A stretch of DNA of 64,000 bases from CAYLPJ01 sp964385465 (GTDB lineage: Bacteria; Planctomycetota; Phycisphaerae; SM23-33). Below the pieces are notes generated by a model. It searched no databases and was not told the DNA's origin. It was given only the letters and a program-made list of their open reading frames with translations. Both the position numbers and the translations under genes were made by a program. Location of the stretch: assembly GCA_964385465.1 (NCBI GenBank), contig CAYLPJ010000006.1, positions 62,001-126,000 of the forward strand. The letters are read 5' to 3'. How positions within the stretch are numbered: the first letter of the stretch is position 1; every line of letters starts with the position of its first letter. Shown piece by piece: positions 9,405 through 17,857 of this stretch.

Positions 9405-10313
9405 ATGAGACAGTCACGAACGCTGCCGGCATTGTGCCTTCTGACGACCGTCCTTGGCGGCTGCTACGGTCGCTGCCTTCGCGAGCATGCGATGGTCAGC
9501 GACGTCATGCGCATCCGCCGGGCGGACAGCCCCCAGCCGCCGCTGACGAAGACGTACGGGCAGTTCTCCCGCGGCTGGGGCTACCGGGCGCAGGAGTCCT
9601 ACGCCAAGGCGATGGCCGGACGCGGGCAGAAGGTGGCCGGCTACAAGCTGGCCTACGCCAGCGACGTCGAGCGGGAGGCGTGGGGCATTGCCGAGCCGGT
9701 CTACGCCCGCCTGTACGCCGGCCAGCGCGTTCCCGACGGCGGGACGGTCGCCCTGGCCGACTACCGCGGCTTCCACGCCGAGCCGGAGGTCGCCTTCGTG
9801 ATGGCCCGCCGCCTGGCCGCGCCCAGGGACCTCGATGAGGTCCTCGCCGCCGTCCGGAGCGTCCACCCCGCCCTCGAGCTGCCGGACATGCGCTACGACG
9901 CCGAGGCCGGGCAGCTCCACGTTGTCGACGTGATCGCCGAGGGAGCGGGCAGCCACCGGTTCGTTCTCGGCCCCGGCCGACGGCCCGGCGAGGTGGACGT
10001 CGACACGCTGACCGGCGTGCTCACCCACGACGGCGAGGAGGTCGCCCGCGGGCGCACCGCCGAGCTGATGGGCGGGCCCTGGCGGGCGCTGTGGTGGCTG
10101 GCGCACAAGCTGGACCGCCGCGGACACGCCCTCCAGGCCGGCGACGTCGTGCTGACCGGCTCGGTCACACGCCCGCACGTGCCCGCCGACGGCGCCGCAG
10201 CGGGCAAGTACGTCGCGAAGTTCCCCGGTCTCGGCCAGGCCGGCTGCACCGTCGTCCCGGGCAAGAGGACGGAAAGGCCCTCCAGCTTCTGGGACGCCGT
10301 CACCGGCGGGTGA
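9405..10313 (+). CDS. 2-keto-4-pentenoate hydratase-like (MhpD/FAH superfamily) lipoprotein
   Basis: A 302-residue protein. It begins with a lipoprotein signal (MRQSRTLPALCLLTTVLGGC, lipobox LGGC) and continues as a fumarylacetoacetase-superfamily hydratase/decarboxylase. The metal-binding strand FHAEPEVAFVMA follows at about 120-131, and GDVVLTGSVT with a C-terminal KFPGLG strand closes the domain. MhpD/XylJ-type enzymes hydrate 2-hydroxypenta-2,4-dienoate in cytoplasmic aromatic degradation, so a lipid anchor is unusual. The start at 9405 has GGAG ten bases upstream and yields the lipobox; the longer frame to 9300 does not look like protein. No other aromatic-degradation gene is nearby. Confidence 0.75.
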   Translation: MRQSRTLPALCLLTTVLGGCYGRCLREHAMVSDVMRIRRADSPQPPLTKTYGQFSRGWGYRAQESYAKAMAGRGQKVAGYKLAYASDVEREAWGIAEPVYARLYAGQRVPDGGTVALADYRGFHAEPEVAFVMARRLAAPRDLDEVLAAVRSVHPALELPDMRYDAEAGQLHVVDVIAEGAGSHRFVLGPGRRPGEVDVDTLTGVLTHDGEEVARGRTAELMGGPWRALWWLAHKLDRRGHALQAGDVVLTGSVTRPHVPADGAAAGKYVAKFPGLGQAGCTVVPGKRTERPSSFWDAVTGG

Positions 10314-10392
10314 GGCCCGCGCGTCGGCACCTGGCGGCGCTGCCCGGCCCGGATTCCGCAGGCCGGCTGTCGGCCGCTGCCGCCGAGCCAGG

Positions 10393-10421
10393 TTGACCGA
10401 ACTCGGCCGAGCACGGACAAT
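10393..10421 (+). promoter_or_regulatory. Candidate sigma-70 promoter of the HzsA-like pair
   Basis: TTGACC (10393-10398), 17 bp, then GACAAT (10416-10421), ending 18 bases before the ATG at 10440. GGAGG lies between the -10 box and the start, so the leader would be about 12 bases long. Confidence 0.55.
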
Positions 10422-10439
10422 AGGGTTGGAGGTGTTGAC

Positions 10440-13400
10440 ATGACGTCCACCGTGCGCGCCGCCGTTGTGGCGGCCCTGACGTTCGGCTTGGTCTCGGCCG
10501 TACCATCGGCCGCCAAGGCGAAGCCCGAGAAGCCCTCGCCGACCCGGGCGGTTGGGCTGCTCGATGCCGGCCAGCTCGACGCCGCGGCCGAGAAGCTCGT
10601 CGCGGCCGTGGCGTCCAAGCGCGCCGCGGCGGAGATCGACGCTTTCGCCGCCGCCCTGGCCCGTGACGCGGGCCTCCGCGCCAAGGCCCTGGCCGCGCTC
10701 CGCGCGGTGGAGGCCCCGCTGGCGGACTCTGCCGCCGCGGAGGTGGTCTTCGCGCTGTCGCGGCGGCGGACGTTCTACCCCGAGGTCGCCGCCGTCGCCG
10801 CCGAGCTTCTCGACCACGACGACGCCTTCGTCCGCGCCCTCGCCGAGTGGGCCTGCGCGCTGAAGGTCCAGCGGGACAATGCCGGCGAGAAGGTCGCCTG
10901 GCCGCGCGAGGATCCGCCGCCATGGTTCGAGAAGTACCTCGCCGTGCCGGCCGAAGACCTCGTCGCCCTCGACTATGCCCGCCAGCTCATCGCCTGGAAC
11001 AGCCACCGGACCGTCGGGCGCGTCCGCTCATCGGCGGGGAAGGTCCTCTCCCGCGCCGAGGGCCTGGCCGCCCGCATTCGCGCAGCCGACGCGCCTCGGA
11101 CGACGGCGAAGGTCCTCGACCGCCGGCTGGCGGAGTTGAGGGGGCTTGCGGGCAAGCTGGCCGGTCTGCCGGAATCGGCCGACGCGGTGCTCGAGGCCCG
11201 CTCGCTTTGGCTGGCGATGCGGCGTGCGGCGCGGCGGATCGTCCTGGCCCGTCCGGAGGTGGACTTCGAGGCGGTCGTCTACACGACGCGTCACCCCGGC
11301 CACTCGCTCCAGAACATCACCGGCTCGCAGTATCCCTGGGCGCACAAGCCGGGGGGGGACATCGTCGTCCACCGCGGCCTCGGGCCCGAGGGCGACCGCC
11401 GGGCCGTGCTGGACGGCGCGCTCGGCGAGGGCCACGTCCACGGCATGGACCTGTGGTGGGACGCCGATCGGGTGGTTTTCGCTTGGGCCCGCCAGGACGA
11501 CTGGCCGCCGAAGCACAACACGGCAAGCGGCAACGATTCCTTCCCGCTTCGCGGCAGCCAGGAGCCGACGCACCTCTACGAGGTCGCCCTAGGCTCGGCG
11601 ACGAAGCCCGGGGCGGGCGCGGCGGCCCCGCGGCAGATCACCGACCACCCGTACTGGAGCGACTTCGAGCCGACATACCTCGCCGACGGGTCGATCGCGT
11701 TTGCCTCCGACCGCTCGGGGCGCAGCAGCGAGTGCGGCAAGTTCTCCGCCGATCACACGGTGATCAACATCTACGCCGTCGGCCCCGACGGGACCGGCCT
11801 GCGGCGGCTCAGCGACAACAAGGACATCGACCGCTACCCCCACAGCCTCGACAACGGCCTGATCGCCTACACGCGGTGGGACTACCAGGAGCGGCACTTC
11901 TTCGAGGTGCACTCGATCTGGACCGTCCGCCCGGACGGCACGATGGCGGATGCGGTCTTCAACCAGCACCTTCGCCACCCCTTCGGCCTGCGGGAGACGC
12001 GGTCGATCCCCGGCAGCGAGCGGCTGGTCTCGATCGCCACCGGGCATCACACGCTGGCCTATGGGCCCGTCGTGGTCATCGACCCGCACGTGGGCATCAA
12101 CACGCCGGCGGCTATCGAGATCGTCACGCCGCACGTGCGGCCGCAGGAGGGGGGCATGGCCGGTCGGCCGAGCCGCGAGGGCGGCGTGCCCGATCGCGAC
12201 GGGCTGTACCAGACGCCGTGGGCGCTGTCGGAAGACTGTTTCCTGGTCTCTTACACGTATGAGACGTGCAGCCCGCGCGCCCGCAGCCAGCCGAAGAACG
12301 GCTTCGCGGTCTACCTGATCGACGTCTTCGGTCACAAGGAGCTGATCGCCCGCGACCGCGTGTTGAGCTGCTGCTTCGCCATGCCGTTGCGGCCCCGCCC
12401 GCGCCCGCCGGTCCTCTCGGAGACCGTCGCCCCCGACGAGCCGTTCGCCACCTGCTACGTCACCGACGTCTACGAGGGGCTGACAGGCATCCCCCGCGGC
12501 GAGGCGAAGTACATCCGCGTCGCCCAGCGCGTCGGCTGGCCGCTCGACGACAAGGTCGGCGCCATGCGCTGGATCCCTGGCAACGCCTGGGAACGCCAGT
12601 TCGGCTTCTGGTCCTGGGCGCCCGTCCGCGTCATCGGCGAAGTGCCCGTCGAGCCCGACGGGTCCGCTCATTTCAAGGTGCCCGTGGACACGGCCGTCTA
12701 CTTCCAGGTCCTCGACGAGAAGCGCATGGAGCTCTACCGCATGCGGTCGCACGTGACGTTCCAGCCGGGCGAGGCCCGCGGCTGTCGCGGCTGCCACGAG
12801 ACCCAGCCGCTGGCGCCGCATGCCGCCGGGCCCGTCCCGGCCGCGTTGACCCGCCCGGCGGATACGCCCGCGCCCCCGCCGTGGGGCAGCCGCCGGCTCA
12901 TCGGCTACGAGGACCTGATCCAGCCGATCCTCGACGAGCATTGCGTCAAGTGTCATGCGCCCGCGGGCCTCGCCGGGAGCTCCGCCGGGGAAGGCAAGAA
13001 GCCCGCGGCGGGGCTGGACTTTTCGGCCGGGCGCGGCCCCGACGGCTTCTGCCAGTCGTTCCGGACGATGTTCGGCTACGCGCGCGGCTCGCGGAAGAGG
13101 ACCGGCCCGGTGCTGGTCAGCGTCTCCAACCGCTTCAGCGGGCACAGCGTCTCGAGGCCGAAGGAGTTCGGCTCGCACCGCAGCAAGCTCGTCCGCGTGC
13201 TGCTGGACGACGCCAGGCACAGGAAGAACGTCCGGCTCTCCGAGGAGCAATGGCGGACGCTCGTGACCTGGGTGGACGTCAACGCCCCGTATCACGACCG
13301 GTTCTTCAACCGCCGCCCGGACGACGGGGGGGCCGTGCGGAACATCCGCGTCGAGCTGCCGGCGCCCTTCGAGTTCGTCCCGCACTGGAACGCCGACGGC

Positions 13401-13457
13401 GTCCGCATACGCCCCGAGACCCAGTCCGTCGCCTCGGACGGGAAAGGCCGGCCGTGA
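10440..13457 (+). CDS. Exported HzsA-like diheme protein, first copy
   Basis: A 1005-residue exported protein with a Sec signal peptide (about 1-28). It resembles the middle and C-terminal parts of the hydrazine synthase alpha subunit, a domain common in planctomycetes that do not perform anammox. TolB/PD40-type beta-propeller motifs (DFEPTYLADGSIAFASDRSG, YPHSLDNGLIAYTRW) fill about 270-560. Two haem c sites follow: CRGCH at 782-786 and CVKCH at 835-839. GGAGG precedes the start. The stop overlaps the GTG of a paralogue by four bases, so the two are translationally coupled. A periplasmic redox role is likely. Hydrazine synthesis is not supported, because no beta or gamma subunit or hydrazine dehydrogenase is present. 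Confidence 0.85.
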   Translation: MTSTVRAAVVAALTFGLVSAVPSAAKAKPEKPSPTRAVGLLDAGQLDAAAEKLVAAVASKRAAAEIDAFAAALARDAGLRAKALAALRAVEAPLADSAAAEVVFALSRRRTFYPEVAAVAAELLDHDDAFVRALAEWACALKVQRDNAGEKVAWPREDPPPWFEKYLAVPAEDLVALDYARQLIAWNSHRTVGRVRSSAGKVLSRAEGLAARIRAADAPRTTAKVLDRRLAELRGLAGKLAGLPESADAVLEARSLWLAMRRAARRIVLARPEVDFEAVVYTTRHPGHSLQNITGSQYPWAHKPGGDIVVHRGLGPEGDRRAVLDGALGEGHVHGMDLWWDADRVVFAWARQDDWPPKHNTASGNDSFPLRGSQEPTHLYEVALGSATKPGAGAAAPRQITDHPYWSDFEPTYLADGSIAFASDRSGRSSECGKFSADHTVINIYAVGPDGTGLRRLSDNKDIDRYPHSLDNGLIAYTRWDYQERHFFEVHSIWTVRPDGTMADAVFNQHLRHPFGLRETRSIPGSERLVSIATGHHTLAYGPVVVIDPHVGINTPAAIEIVTPHVRPQEGGMAGRPSREGGVPDRDGLYQTPWALSEDCFLVSYTYETCSPRARSQPKNGFAVYLIDVFGHKELIARDRVLSCCFAMPLRPRPRPPVLSETVAPDEPFATCYVTDVYEGLTGIPRGEAKYIRVAQRVGWPLDDKVGAMRWIPGNAWERQFGFWSWAPVRVIGEVPVEPDGSAHFKVPVDTAVYFQVLDEKRMELYRMRSHVTFQPGEARGCRGCHETQPLAPHAAGPVPAALTRPADTPAPPPWGSRRLIGYEDLIQPILDEHCVKCHAPAGLAGSSAGEGKKPAAGLDFSAGRGPDGFCQSFRTMFGYARGSRKRTGPVLVSVSNRFSGHSVSRPKEFGSHRSKLVRVLLDDARHRKNVRLSEEQWRTLVTWVDVNAPYHDRFFNRRPDDGGAVRNIRVELPAPFEFVPHWNADGVRIRPETQSVASDGKGRP

Positions 13458-16400
13458 CACGTACCCTCCGAACGATCCCGACCGCCTGTGCCGCCCTGGC
13501 TTTGGCGGCTGCCGTGAACGCCCCGGCCGGGGACCTGCCGGTCGCCGACGGCCTGGTCCTCTGGCTCGACGCTGCCGACGCCGCCACGCTGACGCTCGAC
13601 GACGCCGGCGGCGTCCGAGAGTGGACCAGCAAGTGCCCCGGCGGGCTGGTTGCCCGTCAGCCGGCCTCCGAAGCCCGACCGCGCCCGGCGGATGACGGCG
13701 AACCGCCGGCCGTCCGGTTCGACAGCGGCGACCACCTGAACCTCGGTCGGCCGGACGCCCTGGCGCTGGGCCCGGGACGGGCGTTCACGATGCTCGTCGC
13801 CTACCGACTGGCGGCGGGGGGGACGGGGACCTTTCTCGCCCGCGGCGGCGGCCCCGACGCACAGAGGCCCTGGCAGTTCTTCGCCGCCCGCAGCGGGCGG
13901 ATCGGCGCCGTCAGCCGCGGCGGCCGGGCCGAGGGACCGACCGGCGCCCGCGCCGGCGTGGCGACGCTGGTCTGCGACGGCGAGAGGATGGACGTCTTCC
14001 ACGATGGGCGGTCGATCGTCGGCATCCGCGCCGGGCGGCAATGCGGCGACGGCGACGTACTGCTTGGCGCCCGCCGCGACGGCGCCGACAACGCCGGCCT
14101 GGCATACCCCCTCAACGGCGAGCTGGCCGAGGTGCTCGTCTACGACCGCAAGCTCCCCGCCGACCGGCGGGCGAAGATCGCCGCCTGGCTTCGCCGGAAG
14201 CACGACCTGACGGCCACGAAGGCCCGCCCCGCGCGACCGGGGCCGAAGCGCCGACCCCGCCTGGACGACGCCGCCATGGAAGCGGCGGCCGGGCGCCTCG
14301 ATCACCCCGATCCGTTCGTTCGCGGCCTGGCCGCGTGGGAGATCACCGAGCGGGTCGGGCAGGACAACAACGGCCAGGAGCAGGCCTGGCCGCGCAAGGA
14401 TCCGCCGGCGTGGTACGCCGCCTGGGCATCCCTGCCGCCGTCGCGTGTGCTGGAGGCCGACTACGTCCGCCAGGCCGTCGACCGCGGCGTCGGCGACGAT
14501 GCCGCGAGCCTCCGCACCGCCGTGAACGACGCCGTCCGCCGGGCCCGCGCCGTCGCGGCGGAGATCCGCGCCGCCAACCGCGGCGGGGCCGATCTCGACC
14601 GCGGGCTCGCCGCCCTCGACGCCATCGGCAAGCAAGCCGCGGCCGCCGATGCCGACGACCTCGCCGCCCTGCGGGCGCTCTACATCGCCGCGCGCCTGGC
14701 GGCCAGGGAGATCGTCCTGTCAAACCCCGCGGTGGACTTCGACCGCCTGCTGTTCGTCAAGCGTTACGGCCCGCACACGAAGCGGAACATCACGCGCCCG
14801 TTCCCCTGGAAGCACAAGCCCGGCGGCGACCTGTGCGTGCTGGAGGGGCTCGCCCCCGGCGGCGACGTCCGCCCGCTGATCGCCGGGCGGCTGGGGCCCG
14901 GGCACGTCCGCGGGGCCGACCTCTGGTGGGACGCCGACCGGGCCGTCTTCGCCTTCGCCGCACAGCCCGACTGGCCCCCGGCGGTCAACAGCTTCCTCGC
15001 CAGCAACACGATGGCGCTGCGCCGCACGCAGCCGCCGATGCGCCTCTACGAGATCGACCTGACCGACGGCTCGGCCGGGGCGATCCGCCGGCTTACCGAC
15101 GACCCCCATTGGAACGATTTCGAGCCGACGTACTGCCCCGATGGCGGGATCGTCTTCGCCTCCGACCGACAAGGGCGGGCGCCCGAGTGCGGGTCGTTCG
15201 GCAACGACATGACGGCCTTCAACCTCCACAGGCTGGAGGGGGACGGCACGGTCCGGCACCTGACCGACAACAAGGACTACGACCGCCACCCGCACTGCCT
15301 CGACAACGGCCTGGTCGCCTACACGCGGTGGGAGTACCAGGAGAGGCACTTCATGGAGATTCACTCGGTCTGGACCGTCCGCCCGGACGGGGCGATGGCC
15401 GACACGCTCTTCAAGCACCACCTCGCCAATCCGCTGGCCCTGCGGGACGTGCGGAGCGTGCCCGGAACCGAGCGGCTGATCGCCGTGGCCACCGGGCACC
15501 ACACGTTCATCTACGGGGCCCTCGTGCTGCTCGACCCCGCCGAAGGGATGAACAGCCCCGACGCCATCCGCGTCGTCACCCCCGGCGTCAAGCCGCAGGA
15601 GGGGCGCGTCAACGCCCCGACCGTCGCCGCCGGCGGCGTGCGGGACAAGCTGGGCTTCTACACATCCCCGTGGGCGCTGTCGGAGACGTGCTTCCTCGCC
15701 GCTTACGCCTACCACCGCCCCAAGTGCACGGCCAACAGCGGCGCGGACACCAACGGCTTCGGCCTGTACCTGATCGACGTGCATGGCAACAAGGAGTTGA
15801 TCTACCGCGATCCGGTGATGTCCTGCATCACGCCCATCCCGCTTCGCCCCCGGCCGCGCCCGCCGGTCGTTACCGCCACCGCCGAGCCGGACGCCGACGA
15901 GGCCGTCTGCTACGTCCCCGACGTCCACGAGGGCGCCGACGGCATCGAGCCGGGCAGCATCCGCTACATCCGCATCGCCCAGCACCTCCCCTGGCCCTTC
16001 GACCCCAACGCCGGCAAGATGCCCTACCTGCCCGACCGGGCGTTCAAGCGGCAGTTCGGCTTCTGGAGCTGGTCGCCCGTCCGCGTCATCGGCACCGTGC
16101 CCGTCGAGGCCGACGGCTCGGCCTACTTCCGCGTGCCGGCCAACACGGCCGTCTACTTCCAGGCCCTCGACGCCAACCGCATGGAGCTCCGCCGGATGCG
16201 GACGATGGTCGCCCTCGCCCCCGGCGAACGGCGGAGCTGCAACGGCTGCCACGAGACCACCGCCACCGCCCCGGCCGCCGGACCGCTGCCGAGGGCCCTG
16301 CGCAAGCCCCCGGCGGCGCCCGACCCGCCGCCGTGGGGCGCCGACAGGGCGCTCGGCTATGAGTGGCTCATCCAGCCGATCCTCGACAAGCATTGCACCC

Positions 16401-16804
16401 GCTGCCATGCCACGGCCGACGGCCGCGAGCCCAAGGGCGGGCTGGACTTCTCGGCCGCCCGCGGCCCCGGGGGGTTCCACCGCAGCTTCCTGACGATGTT
16501 CGGCGGTCGCGAGGCCTTTGCCAAGGCCCGGCCCGTCGATCCGCTGGTGTCGATCGCCGACCGGTTCGACAACTCGGCCGTGACGCGGCCGAAGCAGTTC
16601 GGCTCGCACCGCAGCCGGCTGATCGAGGTCCTCCGCACCGACCCGCGGCATCGCAAGAACGTCCAGCTCAGCGAGACCGAATGGCGGGCCCTGGTCACGT
16701 GGATCGACACCAACGCCCCATACCACGGCGGCTTCATCAACAAGCGCCCCGCCGACGGCGGCAAGCCGGAAAGGGTCCAGTGGACCACCCGCAATCGCCG
16801 CTGA
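13454..16804 (+). CDS. LamG-like plus HzsA-like diheme protein, second copy
   Basis: A 1116-residue paralogue of the preceding protein. It starts at GTG 13454, overlapping the previous stop by four bases, with GGAAAGG upstream. It has a signal peptide (about 1-28), then a concanavalin/LamG-like domain (about 30-230, beginning ADGLVLWLDAADAAT) that the first copy lacks. The shared propeller region follows (DFEPTYCPDGGIVFASDRQ, HPHCLDNGLVAYTRW), then two haem sites: CNGCH at 929-933 and CTRCH at 981-985. The central parts of the two proteins align almost without gaps by eye. The LamG-like domain suggests binding to a polysaccharide or surface. The pair may form a heterodimer or share an electron partner; no partner cytochrome is encoded nearby. 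Confidence 0.85.
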   Translation: MTRTLRTIPTACAALALAAAVNAPAGDLPVADGLVLWLDAADAATLTLDDAGGVREWTSKCPGGLVARQPASEARPRPADDGEPPAVRFDSGDHLNLGRPDALALGPGRAFTMLVAYRLAAGGTGTFLARGGGPDAQRPWQFFAARSGRIGAVSRGGRAEGPTGARAGVATLVCDGERMDVFHDGRSIVGIRAGRQCGDGDVLLGARRDGADNAGLAYPLNGELAEVLVYDRKLPADRRAKIAAWLRRKHDLTATKARPARPGPKRRPRLDDAAMEAAAGRLDHPDPFVRGLAAWEITERVGQDNNGQEQAWPRKDPPAWYAAWASLPPSRVLEADYVRQAVDRGVGDDAASLRTAVNDAVRRARAVAAEIRAANRGGADLDRGLAALDAIGKQAAAADADDLAALRALYIAARLAAREIVLSNPAVDFDRLLFVKRYGPHTKRNITRPFPWKHKPGGDLCVLEGLAPGGDVRPLIAGRLGPGHVRGADLWWDADRAVFAFAAQPDWPPAVNSFLASNTMALRRTQPPMRLYEIDLTDGSAGAIRRLTDDPHWNDFEPTYCPDGGIVFASDRQGRAPECGSFGNDMTAFNLHRLEGDGTVRHLTDNKDYDRHPHCLDNGLVAYTRWEYQERHFMEIHSVWTVRPDGAMADTLFKHHLANPLALRDVRSVPGTERLIAVATGHHTFIYGALVLLDPAEGMNSPDAIRVVTPGVKPQEGRVNAPTVAAGGVRDKLGFYTSPWALSETCFLAAYAYHRPKCTANSGADTNGFGLYLIDVHGNKELIYRDPVMSCITPIPLRPRPRPPVVTATAEPDADEAVCYVPDVHEGADGIEPGSIRYIRIAQHLPWPFDPNAGKMPYLPDRAFKRQFGFWSWSPVRVIGTVPVEADGSAYFRVPANTAVYFQALDANRMELRRMRTMVALAPGERRSCNGCHETTATAPAAGPLPRALRKPPAAPDPPPWGADRALGYEWLIQPILDKHCTRCHATADGREPKGGLDFSAARGPGGFHRSFLTMFGGREAFAKARPVDPLVSIADRFDNSAVTRPKQFGSHRSRLIEVLRTDPRHRKNVQLSETEWRALVTWIDTNAPYHGGFINKRPADGGKPERVQWTTRNRR

Positions 16805-16843
16805 ACGCAGCGAACACAGCGAACGCAGCGAACGCAGCGAACG
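16804..16843. repeat. Nine-base tandem repeat
   Basis: Four and a half copies of AACGCAGCG (one reads AACACAGCG) begin on the last base of the preceding stop codon and run directly into the inverted-repeat element at 16843. Confidence 0.85.
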
Positions 16844-16970
16844 GGGTCAGGTCTTCAAAACTCATTTTTCGACGGCGTGTCGGCACCTTCGCTGGTCGCG
16901 TTCCGACGCCTGAATCCGGCTGCGGCCCGTGATACGAGGCCCGAAAAGTGAATTTTGAAGACCTGACCCC
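16843..16970. mobile_element. 128-bp REP/MITE-like inverted-repeat element
   Basis: The ends are 29-bp inverted repeats with two mismatches (16843-16871 and 16942-16970), each beginning GGGGTCAGGTCTTCAAAA when read inward. The centre is unrelated GC-rich sequence. The ends are far more AT-rich than the neighbourhood. Elements with GGGGTCAGGTCTT-type ends are, from memory, seen near IS200/REP-associated tyrosine transposases. No transposase gene is in the window, so this would be a non-autonomous copy. Confidence 0.7.
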
Positions 16971-16999
16971 GATTGCCCGATTGCCCGAAGGGAGCACGT

Positions 17000-17857
17000 A
17001 TGCGTTTTGGCGGACCCGTACTGAGAGAATGGGAAGGGCCCGACGACTGGGCCGAGCAGGTGGCCTCGTGGGGCTTCTCGGCCGTGTACTGCCCGGCACA
17101 GGCCGACGACGACGACGCGACGGTCGCCGCCTACGCCGCGGCGGCCGAGCGGATCGGCGCGGTGGTCGCCGAGGTCGGCGCGTGGAGCAACCCGCTCAGC
17201 CGGGACGAGTCCACCCGCCGAGAGGCCCTGGCCAAGTGCAAGCGGCAGCTCGCCCTGGCCGAGCGGATCGGCGCGCGGTGCTGCGTGAACATCGCCGGCT
17301 CGCGCGGGGCGGTATGGCACGGGCCCTGCGGGGAGGACCTGACCGACGAGGGCTTCGACGCCGTCGTCCAGTCCGTCCGCGAGATCCTCGACGAGGTCAA
17401 GCCGACCCGCACGTTCTACGCGCTTGAGACCATGCCCTGGCTGCCGCCGGACTCGACGGACAGCTACGTCGCGCTGATCGACGCGATCGACCGCGAGCGG
17501 TTCGCCGTCCACTTCGACCCGGTGAACCTCGTCAATTGCCCCCGGCGGTACTACGATACGGCGAGGGTCATTCGCGAGTTCTGCGCCAAGCTCGGCCCGC
17601 GGGTCCGCAGCTGCCACGCCAAGGACATCGTGATCTCCTCGCAGCTCACGCTGCACCTCGACGAGACGCGCCCGGGTCTCGGCGGGCTGGACTACGACAC
17701 GTTCCTGCGCGAGCTGGACAAGCTCGACCCCGACACCCCGCTGATGATGGAGCACCTCAAGACGCCCGAGGAGTACGCCGAAGCCGCCGCCTTCATCCGC
17801 CGCAAGGCCGCCGACGCCGACGTGCTGCTCAGTCCATCAGGGCGGCGTGGCGCTTGA
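17000..17857 (+). CDS. Sugar phosphate isomerase/epimerase family TIM barrel
   Basis: A 285-residue xylose-isomerase-like TIM barrel. Recognisable parts are the N-terminal RFGGPV strand, the AERIGARCCVNIAG strand (about 87-100), the FYALETMPW metal-site strand (about 140), HFDPVNLVN (about 174), SCHAKDIVISS (about 205) and the final PLMMEHL strand with its acidic ligand. The start at 17000 follows GAAGGGA. It differs clearly from the other isomerase-like gene at 7435. Transcription may begin within or beyond the inverted-repeat element that ends 29 bases upstream. Its 3' end overlaps the convergent aroC by 29 bases. Specific substrate unknown. Confidence 0.85.
   Translation: MRFGGPVLREWEGPDDWAEQVASWGFSAVYCPAQADDDDATVAAYAAAAERIGAVVAEVGAWSNPLSRDESTRREALAKCKRQLALAERIGARCCVNIAGSRGAVWHGPCGEDLTDEGFDAVVQSVREILDEVKPTRTFYALETMPWLPPDSTDSYVALIDAIDRERFAVHFDPVNLVNCPRRYYDTARVIREFCAKLGPRVRSCHAKDIVISSQLTLHLDETRPGLGGLDYDTFLRELDKLDPDTPLMMEHLKTPEEYAEAAAFIRRKAADADVLLSPSGRRGA

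Noticed and set aside
10440..16804. Hydrazine synthase / anammox gene cluster
   Set aside because: Only alpha-like proteins are present, with no beta/gamma subunit or hydrazine dehydrogenase. The domain is widespread in other planctomycetes.
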